A DNA stretch of 64,000 bases from Poseidonibacter lekithochrous (lineage in GTDB: Bacteria; Campylobacterota; Campylobacteria; Campylobacterales; Arcobacteraceae). Where the stretch lies: NCBI RefSeq assembly GCF_018861145.1, contig NZ_JAHKQT010000038.1:51198-115197 (forward strand). Direction: 5' to 3'. The position numbers were made by a program, and so were the translations under genes. Below are positions 9,035 through 17,813 of the stretch, piece after piece (the stretch's first letter is position 1; every line of letters begins with the position of its first letter). Below the pieces are notes generated by a model, which had not been told where the DNA came from, made no database searches, and worked only from the letters and a program-made list of their open reading frames with translations.

Positions 9035-9174
9035 TTATTTTCCTTTTTTTTTAATTCATCATATTATCAAATCTTTTTTAAATAATAGTTGAATTTTTAG
9101 ATTAAAATGTATAGACTTTTTTTATGTTTACAGATAAAATAAGATTAATATTAAATAGATAATTATGGAGATTA

Positions 9175-11187
9175 ATGAACAAGATTTTATTTTTACTAAT
9201 TTTTTTTACGCAGAGCTTTTTATTTTCAAAACAAATTGATTTAACAGAAGTAGAAAAAAAGTATTTAGAGAATAAAAAATCATTAAATCTATGTATTGAC
9301 CCTTCTTGGATGCCTTATGAAAAAATTGAAAATGGCAAGCATATAGGAATGACAGCTGACTATATAAAACTTTTAGAAAAAAACATTCAAACAGAAATAA
9401 AATTAGTAAAAACAAATACTTGGAGTCAATCTTTAGAATATGGAAAACAAAGAAAATGTGATATTTTTTCTTTAATAATGAAAATACCTTCACGAGAAGT
9501 TTACTTAGATTTTACAAAACCCTATTTTGATATTCCTTTAGTTGTAAGTACACAAATAGATGAATTATTTATAAGGGATATTACATCTTTAAATAATAAA
9601 AATATAGGTATTGTAAAAGATTATGCTTATGCAGAAATTATTAAAGAAAAATATCCCAAAATAAATCTAATATATGTAGATAATATGGAAGTAGGGCTTG
9701 AAAAACTAGTAAAAGGTGAATATTTTGGATTTATAGGTACTTTATATACATTAGGATACCAAATACAAAAAGAATTTTTAGGAAAACTAAAAATTGCAGG
9801 AAAATTTGATGAAAAGTGGGAGTTAGGAATTGCAAGTAGAAATGATGAACCTTTATTAAAATCTATATTCGAAAAAGCTATATTGTCAATTCCGAAAGAA
9901 GAAAAACAAGAAATTTTAAATAAATGGCTTTCTATTAAGTTTGAAAAGAATTATTTTACTTCAATGCTGGGTATTCTCTTTTTCTCAATCTTAATTATAT
10001 CTATAATACTTTTAATAAATAAAAAACTAAGTAGCGAAATAAAAAAAAGAAAAGAAGCTGAAAAACTTTTAAAACTTACAATTACAAGTGCTAATTTAGG
10101 AGTATGGAGTTGGCATTCTAATACAAATAAAAATGAGATTAATGATATTTGGGCTTTGATTTTGGGCTATTCAAAAGAAGAGATAGAAGAAGGCTTAGAT
10201 TTCTTTAGTTTTGTTCATAAAGAAGATATTATAAAATTAGATAAAGCCTTGGAAAAGCATGATAAAGATGAAAAGAACCAATATCAATGTGAATTTAGAA
10301 TGCGCTGTAAAGATGGCAGTTATAAGTGGATATATAGTAATGGAAAAATCGTATCTCGGGATGAGAATGGAAAGCCTTCTTTAATAGTAGGAATTCATCA
10401 AGATATAAATGATCGTAAAATATTAGAATTAGAAGTATTTAAACAAAAAGATTTATTTATTCAACAATCTAGACAAGCTGCAATGGGTGAAATGTTAGAG
10501 AATATTGCACATCAATGGCGTCAACCATTATCGGTTATTACTACAGTAGCAAGTGGTTTAAAAATTACAAAAGAGCTAAATACCCTTACGAATGAAGATA
10601 TAGATTATTCTATGGATAGGATTATAAGAAGTGGAATGTATTTATCTCAAACTATAGATGATTTTAGAGGTTTTTTAAATAAAGATAAAATTAAGACAAA
10701 TGTTAATATCAAAAAAGTTATTGAGAACTCAACATATTTTTATAAAACTCAATTTGATAATGAAGAAATAGATTTAGTGTTAAATATTGATGATTGTATT
10801 ATTAATAGTTATGAAAATGAATTACTTCAATGTATACTAAATATTATTAGTAATAGTGTAGATGCTTTAAGTACTTTTGATAATAAAAAGAAATGTATCA
10901 TAATAGATATTTATAAGGAAGGTAAATCTTGTATTATTTCTATTAAAGATAATGCAAGAGGTATTAAAGAAGAAAATTTATTAAAAATATTTGAGCCTTA
11001 TTTTACAACAAAACATAAATCACAAGGAACAGGAATAGGCTTATATATGAGTCATGAAATTATCACTAAACATTTACATGGTAAAATTGAAGTTGAAAAT
11101 GTAAGTTTTAAATACCTAAATGAAGAATCACGGGGTGCTTGCTTTAAGATTATATTACCTAAAGATGTTGAAGATATACTAGAATAA
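9175..11187 (+). CDS. Sensor histidine kinase: SBP_bac_3 sensor, PAS, HisKA, HATPase
   Basis: A 670-residue membrane sensor kinase. A signal peptide (1-19) leads into one periplasmic SBP_bac_3 amino-acid-binding-like domain (about 25-255, with LCIDPSWMPYE). A membrane segment follows at about 262-282, then a PAS domain (about 300-430, ending in GIHQDINDRK), phospho-acceptor NIAHQWRQPL (His446) and a HATPase with DNARG and GTGIGLYM boxes. Its sensor resembles the second sensor domain of the kinase at 1637 and its core is almost the same, so the two are paralogues. No response regulator is adjacent. The stop overlaps the convergent rnhB stop by nine bases. Confidence 0.92.
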   Translation: MNKILFLLIFFTQSFLFSKQIDLTEVEKKYLENKKSLNLCIDPSWMPYEKIENGKHIGMTADYIKLLEKNIQTEIKLVKTNTWSQSLEYGKQRKCDIFSLIMKIPSREVYLDFTKPYFDIPLVVSTQIDELFIRDITSLNNKNIGIVKDYAYAEIIKEKYPKINLIYVDNMEVGLEKLVKGEYFGFIGTLYTLGYQIQKEFLGKLKIAGKFDEKWELGIASRNDEPLLKSIFEKAILSIPKEEKQEILNKWLSIKFEKNYFTSMLGILFFSILIISIILLINKKLSSEIKKRKEAEKLLKLTITSANLGVWSWHSNTNKNEINDIWALILGYSKEEIEEGLDFFSFVHKEDIIKLDKALEKHDKDEKNQYQCEFRMRCKDGSYKWIYSNGKIVSRDENGKPSLIVGIHQDINDRKILELEVFKQKDLFIQQSRQAAMGEMLENIAHQWRQPLSVITTVASGLKITKELNTLTNEDIDYSMDRIIRSGMYLSQTIDDFRGFLNKDKIKTNVNIKKVIENSTYFYKTQFDNEEIDLVLNIDDCIINSYENELLQCILNIISNSVDALSTFDNKKKCIIIDIYKEGKSCIISIKDNARGIKEENLLKIFEPYFTTKHKSQGTGIGLYMSHEIITKHLHGKIEVENVSFKYLNEESRGACFKIILPKDVEDILE

Positions 11188-11751
11188 ACTTTTTTGTATA
11201 CCTTGAATATCTTCATCTAAAGCTTTTAATCTGAAAGTATATCTATGCTCATCACATCTTCCATGCTCTTTTATAAGTTCAACATGAGCTTTTGTTCCAT
11301 AACCTTTATGTTTATGGAAATTATATAAAGGATAATTCTCTGATATTTCACACATATATCTATCTCTACTTACTTTTGCCAGTATAGAAGCGGCACTTAC
11401 TTCAGCAACTGTTGCATCTGCTTTTATCTTATGTTGTAATGTTTGTATTCCAAAAGAAGTGTTTCCGTCCATTAAAAATTCATTGGCATTTTTTTTAAGA
11501 TTAAACATAATTTCTGTAATGGAGTTTTTTAAACATGCACTTAAACCTTTTTCATCTATAGTTTTAGCATCTGTAAATACAATATGATAAAAAGAATTTT
11601 CAATAATTAAAGGAAATAGAGCTTCTCTTTTTTTTTCACTTAAAATTTTTGAGTCATTTAACCCTTTTATTTCCTTGTTAATTACTACACCAGCTACAAC
11701 TAAAGGACCCGCTATTGGACCTCTTCCTGCTTCATCAATTCCACATAACAT
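11179..11751 (-). CDS. rnhB: RNase HII
   Basis: Cleaves the RNA strand of RNA-DNA hybrids and removes single ribonucleotides from DNA. The metal-binding signature GIDEAGRGPIAGP is at the N-terminus, followed by LNDSKILSEKKR and the central ASILAKVSRD segment. The ATG at 11751 has AAAAGG six bases upstream and gives 190 residues. A longer frame beginning at 11823 would add a hydrophobic, non-homologous stretch running into the clpB promoter and is rejected. It is convergent with the preceding kinase. Confidence 0.95.
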   Translation of the reverse strand: MLCGIDEAGRGPIAGPLVVAGVVINKEIKGLNDSKILSEKKREALFPLIIENSFYHIVFTDAKTIDEKGLSACLKNSITEIMFNLKKNANEFLMDGNTSFGIQTLQHKIKADATVAEVSAASILAKVSRDRYMCEISENYPLYNFHKHKGYGTKAHVELIKEHGRCDEHRYTFRLKALDEDIQGIQKSLF

Positions 11752-11803
11752 ATAATGCCTTTTACTTTTTTTTATTATAACATTTGAATTTATATAAAAA
11801 ACA

Positions 11804-11834
11804 CTTGACAAACATACACTCAAGGTGCTATAAT
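11804..11834 (+). promoter_or_regulatory. clpB promoter with overlapping HAIR-like (HspR) operator
   Basis: TTGACA (11805-11810), an 18-base spacer and TATAAT (11829-11834) make a near-consensus sigma70 promoter, unusual for this phylum where -35 boxes are weak. The half-sites CTTGACA and ACTCAAG (11818-11824) are separated by seven bases. This matches the HAIR element CTTGAGT-N7-ACTCAAG bound by HspR except at the last two bases of the first half-site. Repressor binding would cover the -35 and spacer. An AAGGAG site follows at 11854. Confidence 0.7.
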
Positions 11835-11865
11835 TTTATTAGCAGTTAAACATAAGGAGTGCTAA

Positions 11866-14439
11866 ATGAATAAAATTTTTGAAAAACTAACAAACCAATT
11901 ATCTGAGACAATTGATTCAGGTGTTGCATTATCATTACATAATAAGAATCAAGAAGTAGAAGTTATACATCTTTTATGGGCTTTATTAACAAATACAAAT
12001 TCGGTTTTAAACCAATTATTAAATAAAATGAATATAGACAAAGCCGCTATAGTTTTAGAAGCAAAATCATATGCGCAAAAGTTACCTGTGGTTTCATCTG
12101 TAACTAAAGAAAATATTAAAATATCAAGAAATCTAGCTCAAAGTTTAGAAAAAGCACAAGGACAAGCAGCAAAACTTGGTGATAAGTTTATAGCAATTGA
12201 TTCATGGCTTATTGCGAACTTTGATACACCAGAGTTAAAAGAAGTTTTAGGAAAGTATATAGATTTAAGAGAAGCAGCAAAAGAACTTGAAGCTATGAGA
12301 GCAGGAAGTACTATTGATTCTGCTAGTGCTGATGAAAACTTAGAAGCTTTAGGGAAATATGGAATTGATTTAAATAAAATGGCTATTGATGGAGAATTAG
12401 ATCCAGTAATAGGACGTGATGAACAAATCAATAGAATGATGCAAATTCTAATAAGAAAGACAAAAAATAATCCAATTTTATTAGGAGAACCAGGTACTGG
12501 TAAAACAGCAATTGCTGAAGGACTTGCTCAAAGAATTGTAAATAAAGAAGTACCAACTTCATTAATGAATAAAAAAGTAATTACACTTGATATGAGTGCA
12601 TTAATAGCAGGTGCAAAATATAGAGGTGAATTTGAAGATAGATTGAAATCTGTAATAGATGAAGTAAAAAAAGATGGAAATATAATTTTATTTATTGATG
12701 AAATTCATACAATAATAGGTGCAGGGGCTTCTGAAGGTTCTATGGATGCAGCAAATATTTTAAAACCAAGTCTAGCACGTGGTGAGTTACACACTATTGG
12801 TGCAACAACACTTAAAGAGTATAGAAAGTATTTTGAAAAAGATACAGCAATGCAAAGAAGATTTCAGCCTGTTAATGTAGATGAACCGAGTGTAAATGAA
12901 GCTCTTCAAATATTAAGAGGTATAAAAGAAAAATTAGAAACACACCATAATGTAACTATTAATGATTCCGCACTAATAGCAGCAGCAAAATTATCGGACA
13001 GATATATATCAGATAGATTCTTACCTGATAAAGCTATTGACTTAATAGATGAAGCAGCAGCAGAACTTAAGATGCAAATAGAATCAGAACCAACTGTTCT
13101 TTCAACATTAAAAAGACAGATCCAAACTATTAATGTTGAAAAAGAAGCTCTTAAGATGGAAAAATCTAAAAAAAATAATCAAAGATTAGAAGAGATAGAA
13201 AAAGAGCTTGCGAATTTAAGTGAAGAGAAACAAAACTTAGAAACTAGATTCCAAAATGAAAAAGAGACTTTTAACGCAGCAAGTACTTTAAAAGCAAAAA
13301 TTGAAGAGCTTAAAACAAAAGCAGAACGAGCTAAAAGAGAATCAAAATTTGAAGAAGCAGCTTCTATTGAATATGGTGAAATACCAAGCTTAGAAGAAAA
13401 GATTAAAGAAAATGAAGCTAAGTGGAATAGAATGCAAGAGCAGGGTACACTTTTGAGAAACTCTGTAGATGAAGATGCAATTGCAAATATTGTTTCTAGA
13501 TGGACAGGAATTCCAGTAAATAAAATGATGGATTCAGAAAAAGAAAAAATACTAAAAGTTGAATCTGTATTAAAAGAAGATGTAGTGGGACAAGATGAAG
13601 CACTTAAAGCAATTTCTAGAGCAATTAAAAGAAATAAAGCAGGATTAAGTGAAGACTCTAAACCTATTGGTTCGTTTATGTTCCTAGGACCAACAGGTGT
13701 TGGTAAAACAGAAGCTGCAAAAACACTTGCAAAATTCTTATTTGATGATCCAAAATCACTAATAAGATTTGATATGAGTGAATATATGGAAAAACATGCA
13801 GTAAGTAGATTAATTGGTGCAGCTCCTGGATATGTAGGATATGATGAGGGTGGACAGTTAACTGAAGCAGTTAGAAGAAAACCTTATTCAGTAATTCTTT
13901 TTGATGAGATTGAAAAAGCGCATCCTGATGTGTTTAATATTCTTTTACAAGTTTTAGATGATGGAAGATTAACAGACAATAAAGGTGTTACAATTGATTT
14001 TAAAAATACTATTATTATTTTAACATCAAATATAGGTAGTGCTAAGATTATAGAAATCAGTGATAAAAATGAAAGAAGAACAGAAGTTTTAAATGATTTA
14101 AAAGCTTATTTTAAACCAGAATTTTTAAATAGACTTGATGATATAGTGATTTTTGAACAACTAAATCTTGAAGCAATTACTAAAATCGTTGATATTATGT
14201 TTAATAGTATTAAAGTAAAATTAGAAGAAAAAGATATAAGTATCTCTTTAACACAAAATGCAAAAGATTATATAGCTCGCGCAGGGTTTGATCCAGTATA
14301 TGGTGCAAGACCTTTAAAAAGAGCAATTTATGAAATAGTTGAAGATAGACTTGCTGACCTAATTTTAGAAGATAAAGTTTCAGAAGGTTCTAAAATAGAG
14401 TTTGATGTAGTGAATGATGAGGTAGTTGTAAAATTATAA
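11866..14439 (+). CDS. clpB: ClpB, ATP-dependent disaggregase
   Basis: A heat-shock AAA+ chaperone that extracts proteins from aggregates together with DnaK. At 857 residues it is full length: an N-terminal Clp repeat domain, a first AAA module (Walker A GEPGTGKT near 207), the coiled-coil middle domain (about 400-520) that separates ClpB from ClpA/ClpC, and a second AAA module (GPTGVGKT near 608). There is no ClpP-binding loop motif I can identify. It is single-gene, with a strong promoter overlapped by a HAIR-like operator and a hairpin after the stop, which fits HspR-type control known for clpB in Campylobacter. Confidence 0.97.
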   Translation: MNKIFEKLTNQLSETIDSGVALSLHNKNQEVEVIHLLWALLTNTNSVLNQLLNKMNIDKAAIVLEAKSYAQKLPVVSSVTKENIKISRNLAQSLEKAQGQAAKLGDKFIAIDSWLIANFDTPELKEVLGKYIDLREAAKELEAMRAGSTIDSASADENLEALGKYGIDLNKMAIDGELDPVIGRDEQINRMMQILIRKTKNNPILLGEPGTGKTAIAEGLAQRIVNKEVPTSLMNKKVITLDMSALIAGAKYRGEFEDRLKSVIDEVKKDGNIILFIDEIHTIIGAGASEGSMDAANILKPSLARGELHTIGATTLKEYRKYFEKDTAMQRRFQPVNVDEPSVNEALQILRGIKEKLETHHNVTINDSALIAAAKLSDRYISDRFLPDKAIDLIDEAAAELKMQIESEPTVLSTLKRQIQTINVEKEALKMEKSKKNNQRLEEIEKELANLSEEKQNLETRFQNEKETFNAASTLKAKIEELKTKAERAKRESKFEEAASIEYGEIPSLEEKIKENEAKWNRMQEQGTLLRNSVDEDAIANIVSRWTGIPVNKMMDSEKEKILKVESVLKEDVVGQDEALKAISRAIKRNKAGLSEDSKPIGSFMFLGPTGVGKTEAAKTLAKFLFDDPKSLIRFDMSEYMEKHAVSRLIGAAPGYVGYDEGGQLTEAVRRKPYSVILFDEIEKAHPDVFNILLQVLDDGRLTDNKGVTIDFKNTIIILTSNIGSAKIIEISDKNERRTEVLNDLKAYFKPEFLNRLDDIVIFEQLNLEAITKIVDIMFNSIKVKLEEKDISISLTQNAKDYIARAGFDPVYGARPLKRAIYEIVEDRLADLILEDKVSEGSKIEFDVVNDEVVVKL

Positions 14440-14446
14440 AATAAAT

Positions 14447-14486
14447 AAACAAAAGCTTAAAACTAAAGAATATTTAAGCTTTGTTT
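14447..14486 (+). terminator. Hairpin after clpB
   Basis: The stretches at 14447-14461 and 14473-14486 form an AAACAAA(A)GCTTAAA/TTTAAGCTTTGTTT stem with one bulged A. It ends just before the -10 box of rpmH, so terminator and next promoter are packed together. Confidence 0.6.
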
Positions 14487-14489
14487 AAC

Positions 14490-14495
14490 TATAAT
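14490..14495 (+). promoter_or_regulatory. -10 element of the rpmH operon
   Basis: A perfect TATAAT 37 bases before the rpmH start; a GAGGAA-like site lies just ahead of the ATG. It would drive the whole rpmH-rnpA-yidD-yidC-jag-mnmE run. Confidence 0.5.
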
Positions 14496-14532
14496 CCCCA
14501 ACTTAATTAGTGAATACAGAGGAATAACAATC

Positions 14533-14667
14533 ATGAAAAGAACATACCAACCGCATAACACTCCAAGAAAGAGAACGCATGGTTTCAGAATCAGAATGGC
14601 TACTAAAAACGGTAGAAAAGTTATTAAAGCTAGAAGAGCTAAAGGTAGAAAAAGATTAGCTGTTTAA
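14533..14667 (+). CDS. rpmH: Ribosomal protein bL34
   Basis: A 44-residue, highly basic large-subunit protein. The sequence opens [18 protein letters not shown] and ends [12 protein letters not shown], the standard bL34 pattern at full length. It heads the conserved rpmH-rnpA-yidD-yidC cluster. Its last 13 bases appear to be shared with the start of rnpA in another frame. Confidence 0.97.
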   Translation: MKRTYQPHNTPRKRTHGFRIRMATKNGRKVIKARRAKGRKRLAV

Positions 14668-14990
14668 ATAAGCGACATCGACTTAATAGTTCTAAAGATT
14701 TTAACAAACTATATAAAAGCGATAAAAGATGGCATACGTCATCTTTTATCGCTTTTTTTGGTTCTAACGACACATTAAAAGCTGGATTTGTAACTTCCAA
14801 AAAAGTTGGAAATGCAGTTTTAAGAAATAAAGCTAGACGCAGAATGAGAGCTTTATTTGCTACTTACGAAAATCAAATAAAATCAGGTAAATATATTTTT
14901 GTTGTTAAAAATAACATACATGATAAAAGCTTTTTGCAGCTAAAAAAAGATTTTGATTTTGCACTTAAACGACTTGAATTATTGCAATGA
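14655..14990 (+). CDS. rnpA: RNase P protein component, probable ATT start
   Basis: The protein partner of the RNase P ribozyme in tRNA 5' maturation. The frame encodes [21 protein letters not shown], then the RNA-binding core [24 protein letters not shown], diagnostic of RnpA. The frame is closed by TAG at 14646, and upstream of the conserved core it contains no ATG, GTG or TTG. The only plausible initiator is ATT at 14655, nine bases after AAAGG, giving 111 residues, the normal length, with RL at the usual distance from the N-terminus. The start lies inside rpmH; the stop overlaps yidD (ATGA). A perfect terminator-like hairpin lies within codons 21-35. Product is certain; the start is inferred. 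Confidence 0.9.
   Translation: MSCLNKRHRLNSSKDFNKLYKSDKRWHTSSFIAFFGSNDTLKAGFVTSKKVGNAVLRNKARRRMRALFATYENQIKSGKYIFVVKNNIHDKSFLQLKKDFDFALKRLELLQ
14715..14759 (+). terminator. Intrinsic-terminator hairpin inside the rnpA coding sequence
   Basis: A perfect 17-bp stem (14715-14731 with 14740-14756) may be extended by a GU and a CG pair to a four-base loop. It runs straight into a seven-T tract (14753-14759). It is among the strongest terminator-like structures in the window, yet lies 48 bases after rpmH and inside rnpA, in codons for [14 protein letters not shown]. It would favour short rpmH transcripts and limit the downstream genes unless ribosomes or factors disrupt it. Confidence 0.75.
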
Positions 14991-15319
14991 AAACAATTTT
15001 TAAATACTTAGTTAGGTTTTATCAAAGGTATTTAAGTGTTTTTTCATACGGATCGTGTAGATATTATCCAACATGTTCGCAATATGCCCTATGGCAACTA
15101 GATAATAATACATTTTTTAAGGCGATTTACTTTACAATATCACGCGTATTAAAATGTAACCAACTTTTCGCTGGAGGTATTGACTATCCAGTTATAAAGT
15201 TAAAAAAACTACAAAATCAAAATTTTGAAAAAATCAAAATCAAATATTGGTATATTCCAATAGAAAAAAATAAATATTTTGTAGTTAAAAACCGGGAATG
15301 GAAACAGGAGAATGAATAG
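14987..15319 (+). CDS. yidD: YidD, membrane protein insertion efficiency factor
   Basis: A small peripheral inner-membrane protein that assists YidC-dependent insertion. The YidD signature is clear: FYQRYLSVF, CRYYPTCSQYA and a GGIDYP motif in place of the commoner GGxDPV. It has 110 residues, with a basic C-terminal extension. It overlaps rnpA by four bases and yidC follows at once, the conserved order in many bacteria, implying translational coupling. Confidence 0.93.
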   Translation: MKTIFKYLVRFYQRYLSVFSYGSCRYYPTCSQYALWQLDNNTFFKAIYFTISRVLKCNQLFAGGIDYPVIKLKKLQNQNFEKIKIKYWYIPIEKNKYFVVKNREWKQENE

Positions 15320-15320
15320 T

Positions 15321-16916
15321 ATGAATAAAGATAATGGTATGCAAAAACGAATGTTGATAATGACAGTAGTTGTTTTTGTATTTTTCATAGCTTATGAGTT
15401 TTTAGTATTAAAACCACAGCAAGAAGCAAAAGCTGCTCAAGTTAAACAAGAGCAAACTACACAACAAAAAGCAACACCTGAAGTTAATATGGTAGCAACA
15501 GATGCCTCTGGTAATCCAATAGATATGTCAAAATCTGTTGAAGCCTTATCATCAAAAGCAGTTGCCTCATCAGAAATCATTTCTGTTATTACAACAGCTA
15601 AAAATATTATTGAAATTGATAGTCTTGGTAGAATCGCTCAAGTTACTTTACTTGAAGCTAAGTACAAAGATGAAGATGGAAATAAAATAAAACTTTTTGA
15701 AGCTAATCAATTAAGACCTTTAGAAGTTAGATTTGAAGATAGAAATATAAATGAAAAAGCATTTAAAGTTTCAGCTACTTCAAGTGCGGCTACATTAAAC
15801 GCAAGTTCTTCAAAACAAGAATTAGTAATTACACAAAATTTAGATGAGACAGTTTTAACTAAGAAGTTTACAATTTATCCTGATGGACATTATGATTTAA
15901 ATACTTCAACTACAAATAATAAAAATTTCTTTATTACAAACGGATTTAGACCAAATGTTTTAGCTGATATGTATGCAGTTCATGGGCAAATGGCTCAATT
16001 AGCAGATGGTACATTAAATACTATTGAAGATGGTGATTTAGATAAAATTGAGAACTTAAATGGAATTAGATTTATTTCAAATTTTGATAGATATTATGCA
16101 ACTGTTGTTTACAATTTTGAAAAAACTTTAGCAATTTCATTAATGCCAGATGCAGATTCAAATTCGCAAGCATTTATTCATGGAAAAGATAATATTACAT
16201 TCTCAGGATACGCAGGACCTAAAAACTTTAAAGATTTAGCTGCTTTAAATAAAGAATTAACTCATGTTATTGATTATGGTTGGTTTACATTTATTGCAAA
16301 ACCAATGTTCTTACTTTTACAATTCTTACAAAGTTATATTGGAAACTGGGGTTGGACTATTGTTGCTTTAACTATCTTAATTAAATTAGTACTTTATCCT
16401 TTATCATACAAAGGTATGGTATCTATGCAGAAGTTAAAAGATTTAGCGCCAAAAATGAAAGATATCCAAGCTAAATATAAAGATGATAAACAAAAACAAT
16501 CTATGCATATGATGGAATTATATAAAAAACATGGTGCTAACCCAATGGGTGGATGTTTGCCATTAGTTTTACAAATTCCTGTATTCTTTGCAATTTATCG
16601 AGTTCTTTTAAATTCAATTGAATTAAAAGGTGCTGAGTGGATTTGGTGGGTACATGATTTAGCTGAAATGGATCCATATTTTGTTTTACCTATTTTAATG
16701 GGTGCATCAATGTTCTTACAACAAAAAATTACACCAAATACAATGCAAGATGAAATGCAAAAGAAAATATTCCAAATGTTACCGGTTATTTTCACGTTCT
16801 TCTTCTTATGGTTCCCTGCAGGACTTACATTATATTGGTTCGTGAATAACGTATTTACAATTTCTCAACAGTATTATATTAATAAAATATTTGAAAGAAA
16901 AAGAGCTGAAAAATAA
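15321..16916 (+). CDS. yidC: YidC membrane protein insertase
   Basis: Inserts and folds inner-membrane proteins, alone or with SecYEG. A first membrane helix (MLIMTVVVFVFFIAYEFLVL) is followed by a large periplasmic domain (about 30-310) and the conserved five-helix core, with NWGWTIVALTILIKLVLYPL, GGCLPLVLQIPVFFAIYRVL and FFFLWFPAGLTLYWFVNN. The ATG at 15321 is ten bases after AGGAG; an in-frame ATG at 15312 is too close to that site. It has a Gram-negative architecture of about 531 residues. ATP synthase subunits encoded at 35-41 kb are known YidC clients in other bacteria. Confidence 0.96.
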   Translation: MNKDNGMQKRMLIMTVVVFVFFIAYEFLVLKPQQEAKAAQVKQEQTTQQKATPEVNMVATDASGNPIDMSKSVEALSSKAVASSEIISVITTAKNIIEIDSLGRIAQVTLLEAKYKDEDGNKIKLFEANQLRPLEVRFEDRNINEKAFKVSATSSAATLNASSSKQELVITQNLDETVLTKKFTIYPDGHYDLNTSTTNNKNFFITNGFRPNVLADMYAVHGQMAQLADGTLNTIEDGDLDKIENLNGIRFISNFDRYYATVVYNFEKTLAISLMPDADSNSQAFIHGKDNITFSGYAGPKNFKDLAALNKELTHVIDYGWFTFIAKPMFLLLQFLQSYIGNWGWTIVALTILIKLVLYPLSYKGMVSMQKLKDLAPKMKDIQAKYKDDKQKQSMHMMELYKKHGANPMGGCLPLVLQIPVFFAIYRVLLNSIELKGAEWIWWVHDLAEMDPYFVLPILMGASMFLQQKITPNTMQDEMQKKIFQMLPVIFTFFFLWFPAGLTLYWFVNNVFTISQQYYINKIFERKRAEK

Positions 16917-16928
16917 TAGGAAGTTACA

Positions 16929-17813
16929 ATGAAAAAATTTGAAGCTAAATGTTTAGAAGAAGTTTATGAAATAGCAGCAGCTGACTTTGAGTGTTCAATC
17001 ACAGAGTTAGATATTAATGTAATCCAACAGCCAAGTAAAGGATTCCTTGGCTTTGGAAAAAAAACTGCAATAATTGAAGCATGTTTTAAAGATAATTGTA
17101 AAAAATACGAAAAAACATCTGAAACTCAAACATTTAGAAAAAAAGATATACAAATTGATGATGTTTCTAAAAGAATCAATGATTCAAATAAAAGTGATGA
17201 ATTAGCAAAGAAAAGAACTGAAGCTAAAGAAGAACCTATCCTAAATGAAGTACCAAAAGACAATTCTAAAGATAAAATTTTTGATAATTTTTACAATGAA
17301 GATAAATCTCAATCTGAGATTTCAACTCTTGTTGTAAAAAAAGATAAAGAATATATTATAGAAGAAGTAAGTGCTTCTATAAATTTATTATTTAAAGATA
17401 CTTGTTATGAAATTGATAATATAAAAATAGATTTCTATGATGAAGAAACATTATATGTAGAATTTACAGGTGAAGATTGTGCTTTATTAATTGGAAAAGA
17501 AGGTTATAGATATAAAGCTTTATCTTATATCTTATTTAATTGGATTAATGAAAAATATGGATTAATGTTAAGATTAGAAGTTGCAGAATTTTTAAAGAAT
17601 CAAGAAGCTTCTATTTATGCATATTTAGAACCAGTTATTGAGGTAATAAAAGAAAAAGGTACTTTTAAAACTAAACCTTTAGATGGTATTTTAGTTCATA
17701 TTGCTCTTAAAAAATTAAGAGAAGAGTTCCCAAATAAATATGTTGCTGTAAAAACAAATGTTAGAGGCGACAAATATGTACTTGTAAATGAGTACAAAAG
17801 TAAAGAACAATAA
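16929..17813 (+). CDS. jag: Jag/KhpB-like RNA-binding protein
   Basis: A 294-residue protein with an N-terminal Jag_N domain (KCLEEVYEIAAADFECSITEL ... KGFLGFGKKTA), a charged low-complexity linker (about 65-135), a KH-type segment with LLIGKEGYRYKAL, and a C-terminal region in the R3H position. The arginine-histidine signature of R3H is hard to see, so that domain may be degenerate. Jag proteins sit beside YidC in many bacteria and bind RNA. The C-terminus overlaps mnmE by 26 bases. Confidence 0.88.
   Translation: MKKFEAKCLEEVYEIAAADFECSITELDINVIQQPSKGFLGFGKKTAIIEACFKDNCKKYEKTSETQTFRKKDIQIDDVSKRINDSNKSDELAKKRTEAKEEPILNEVPKDNSKDKIFDNFYNEDKSQSEISTLVVKKDKEYIIEEVSASINLLFKDTCYEIDNIKIDFYDEETLYVEFTGEDCALLIGKEGYRYKALSYILFNWINEKYGLMLRLEVAEFLKNQEASIYAYLEPVIEVIKEKGTFKTKPLDGILVHIALKKLREEFPNKYVAVKTNVRGDKYVLVNEYKSKEQ

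Noticed and set aside
11752..11823. N-terminal extension of rnhB
   Set aside because: It adds 24 hydrophobic residues without homology, overlaps the clpB promoter, and a good ribosome site precedes the ATG at 11751.
14649..14790. rnpA as a pseudogene or frameshifted gene
   Set aside because: The frame is uninterrupted from the ATT through every conserved RnpA region to a stop that overlaps yidD, and the length is normal; only the start codon is unusual. A sequencing error remains possible but is not needed.
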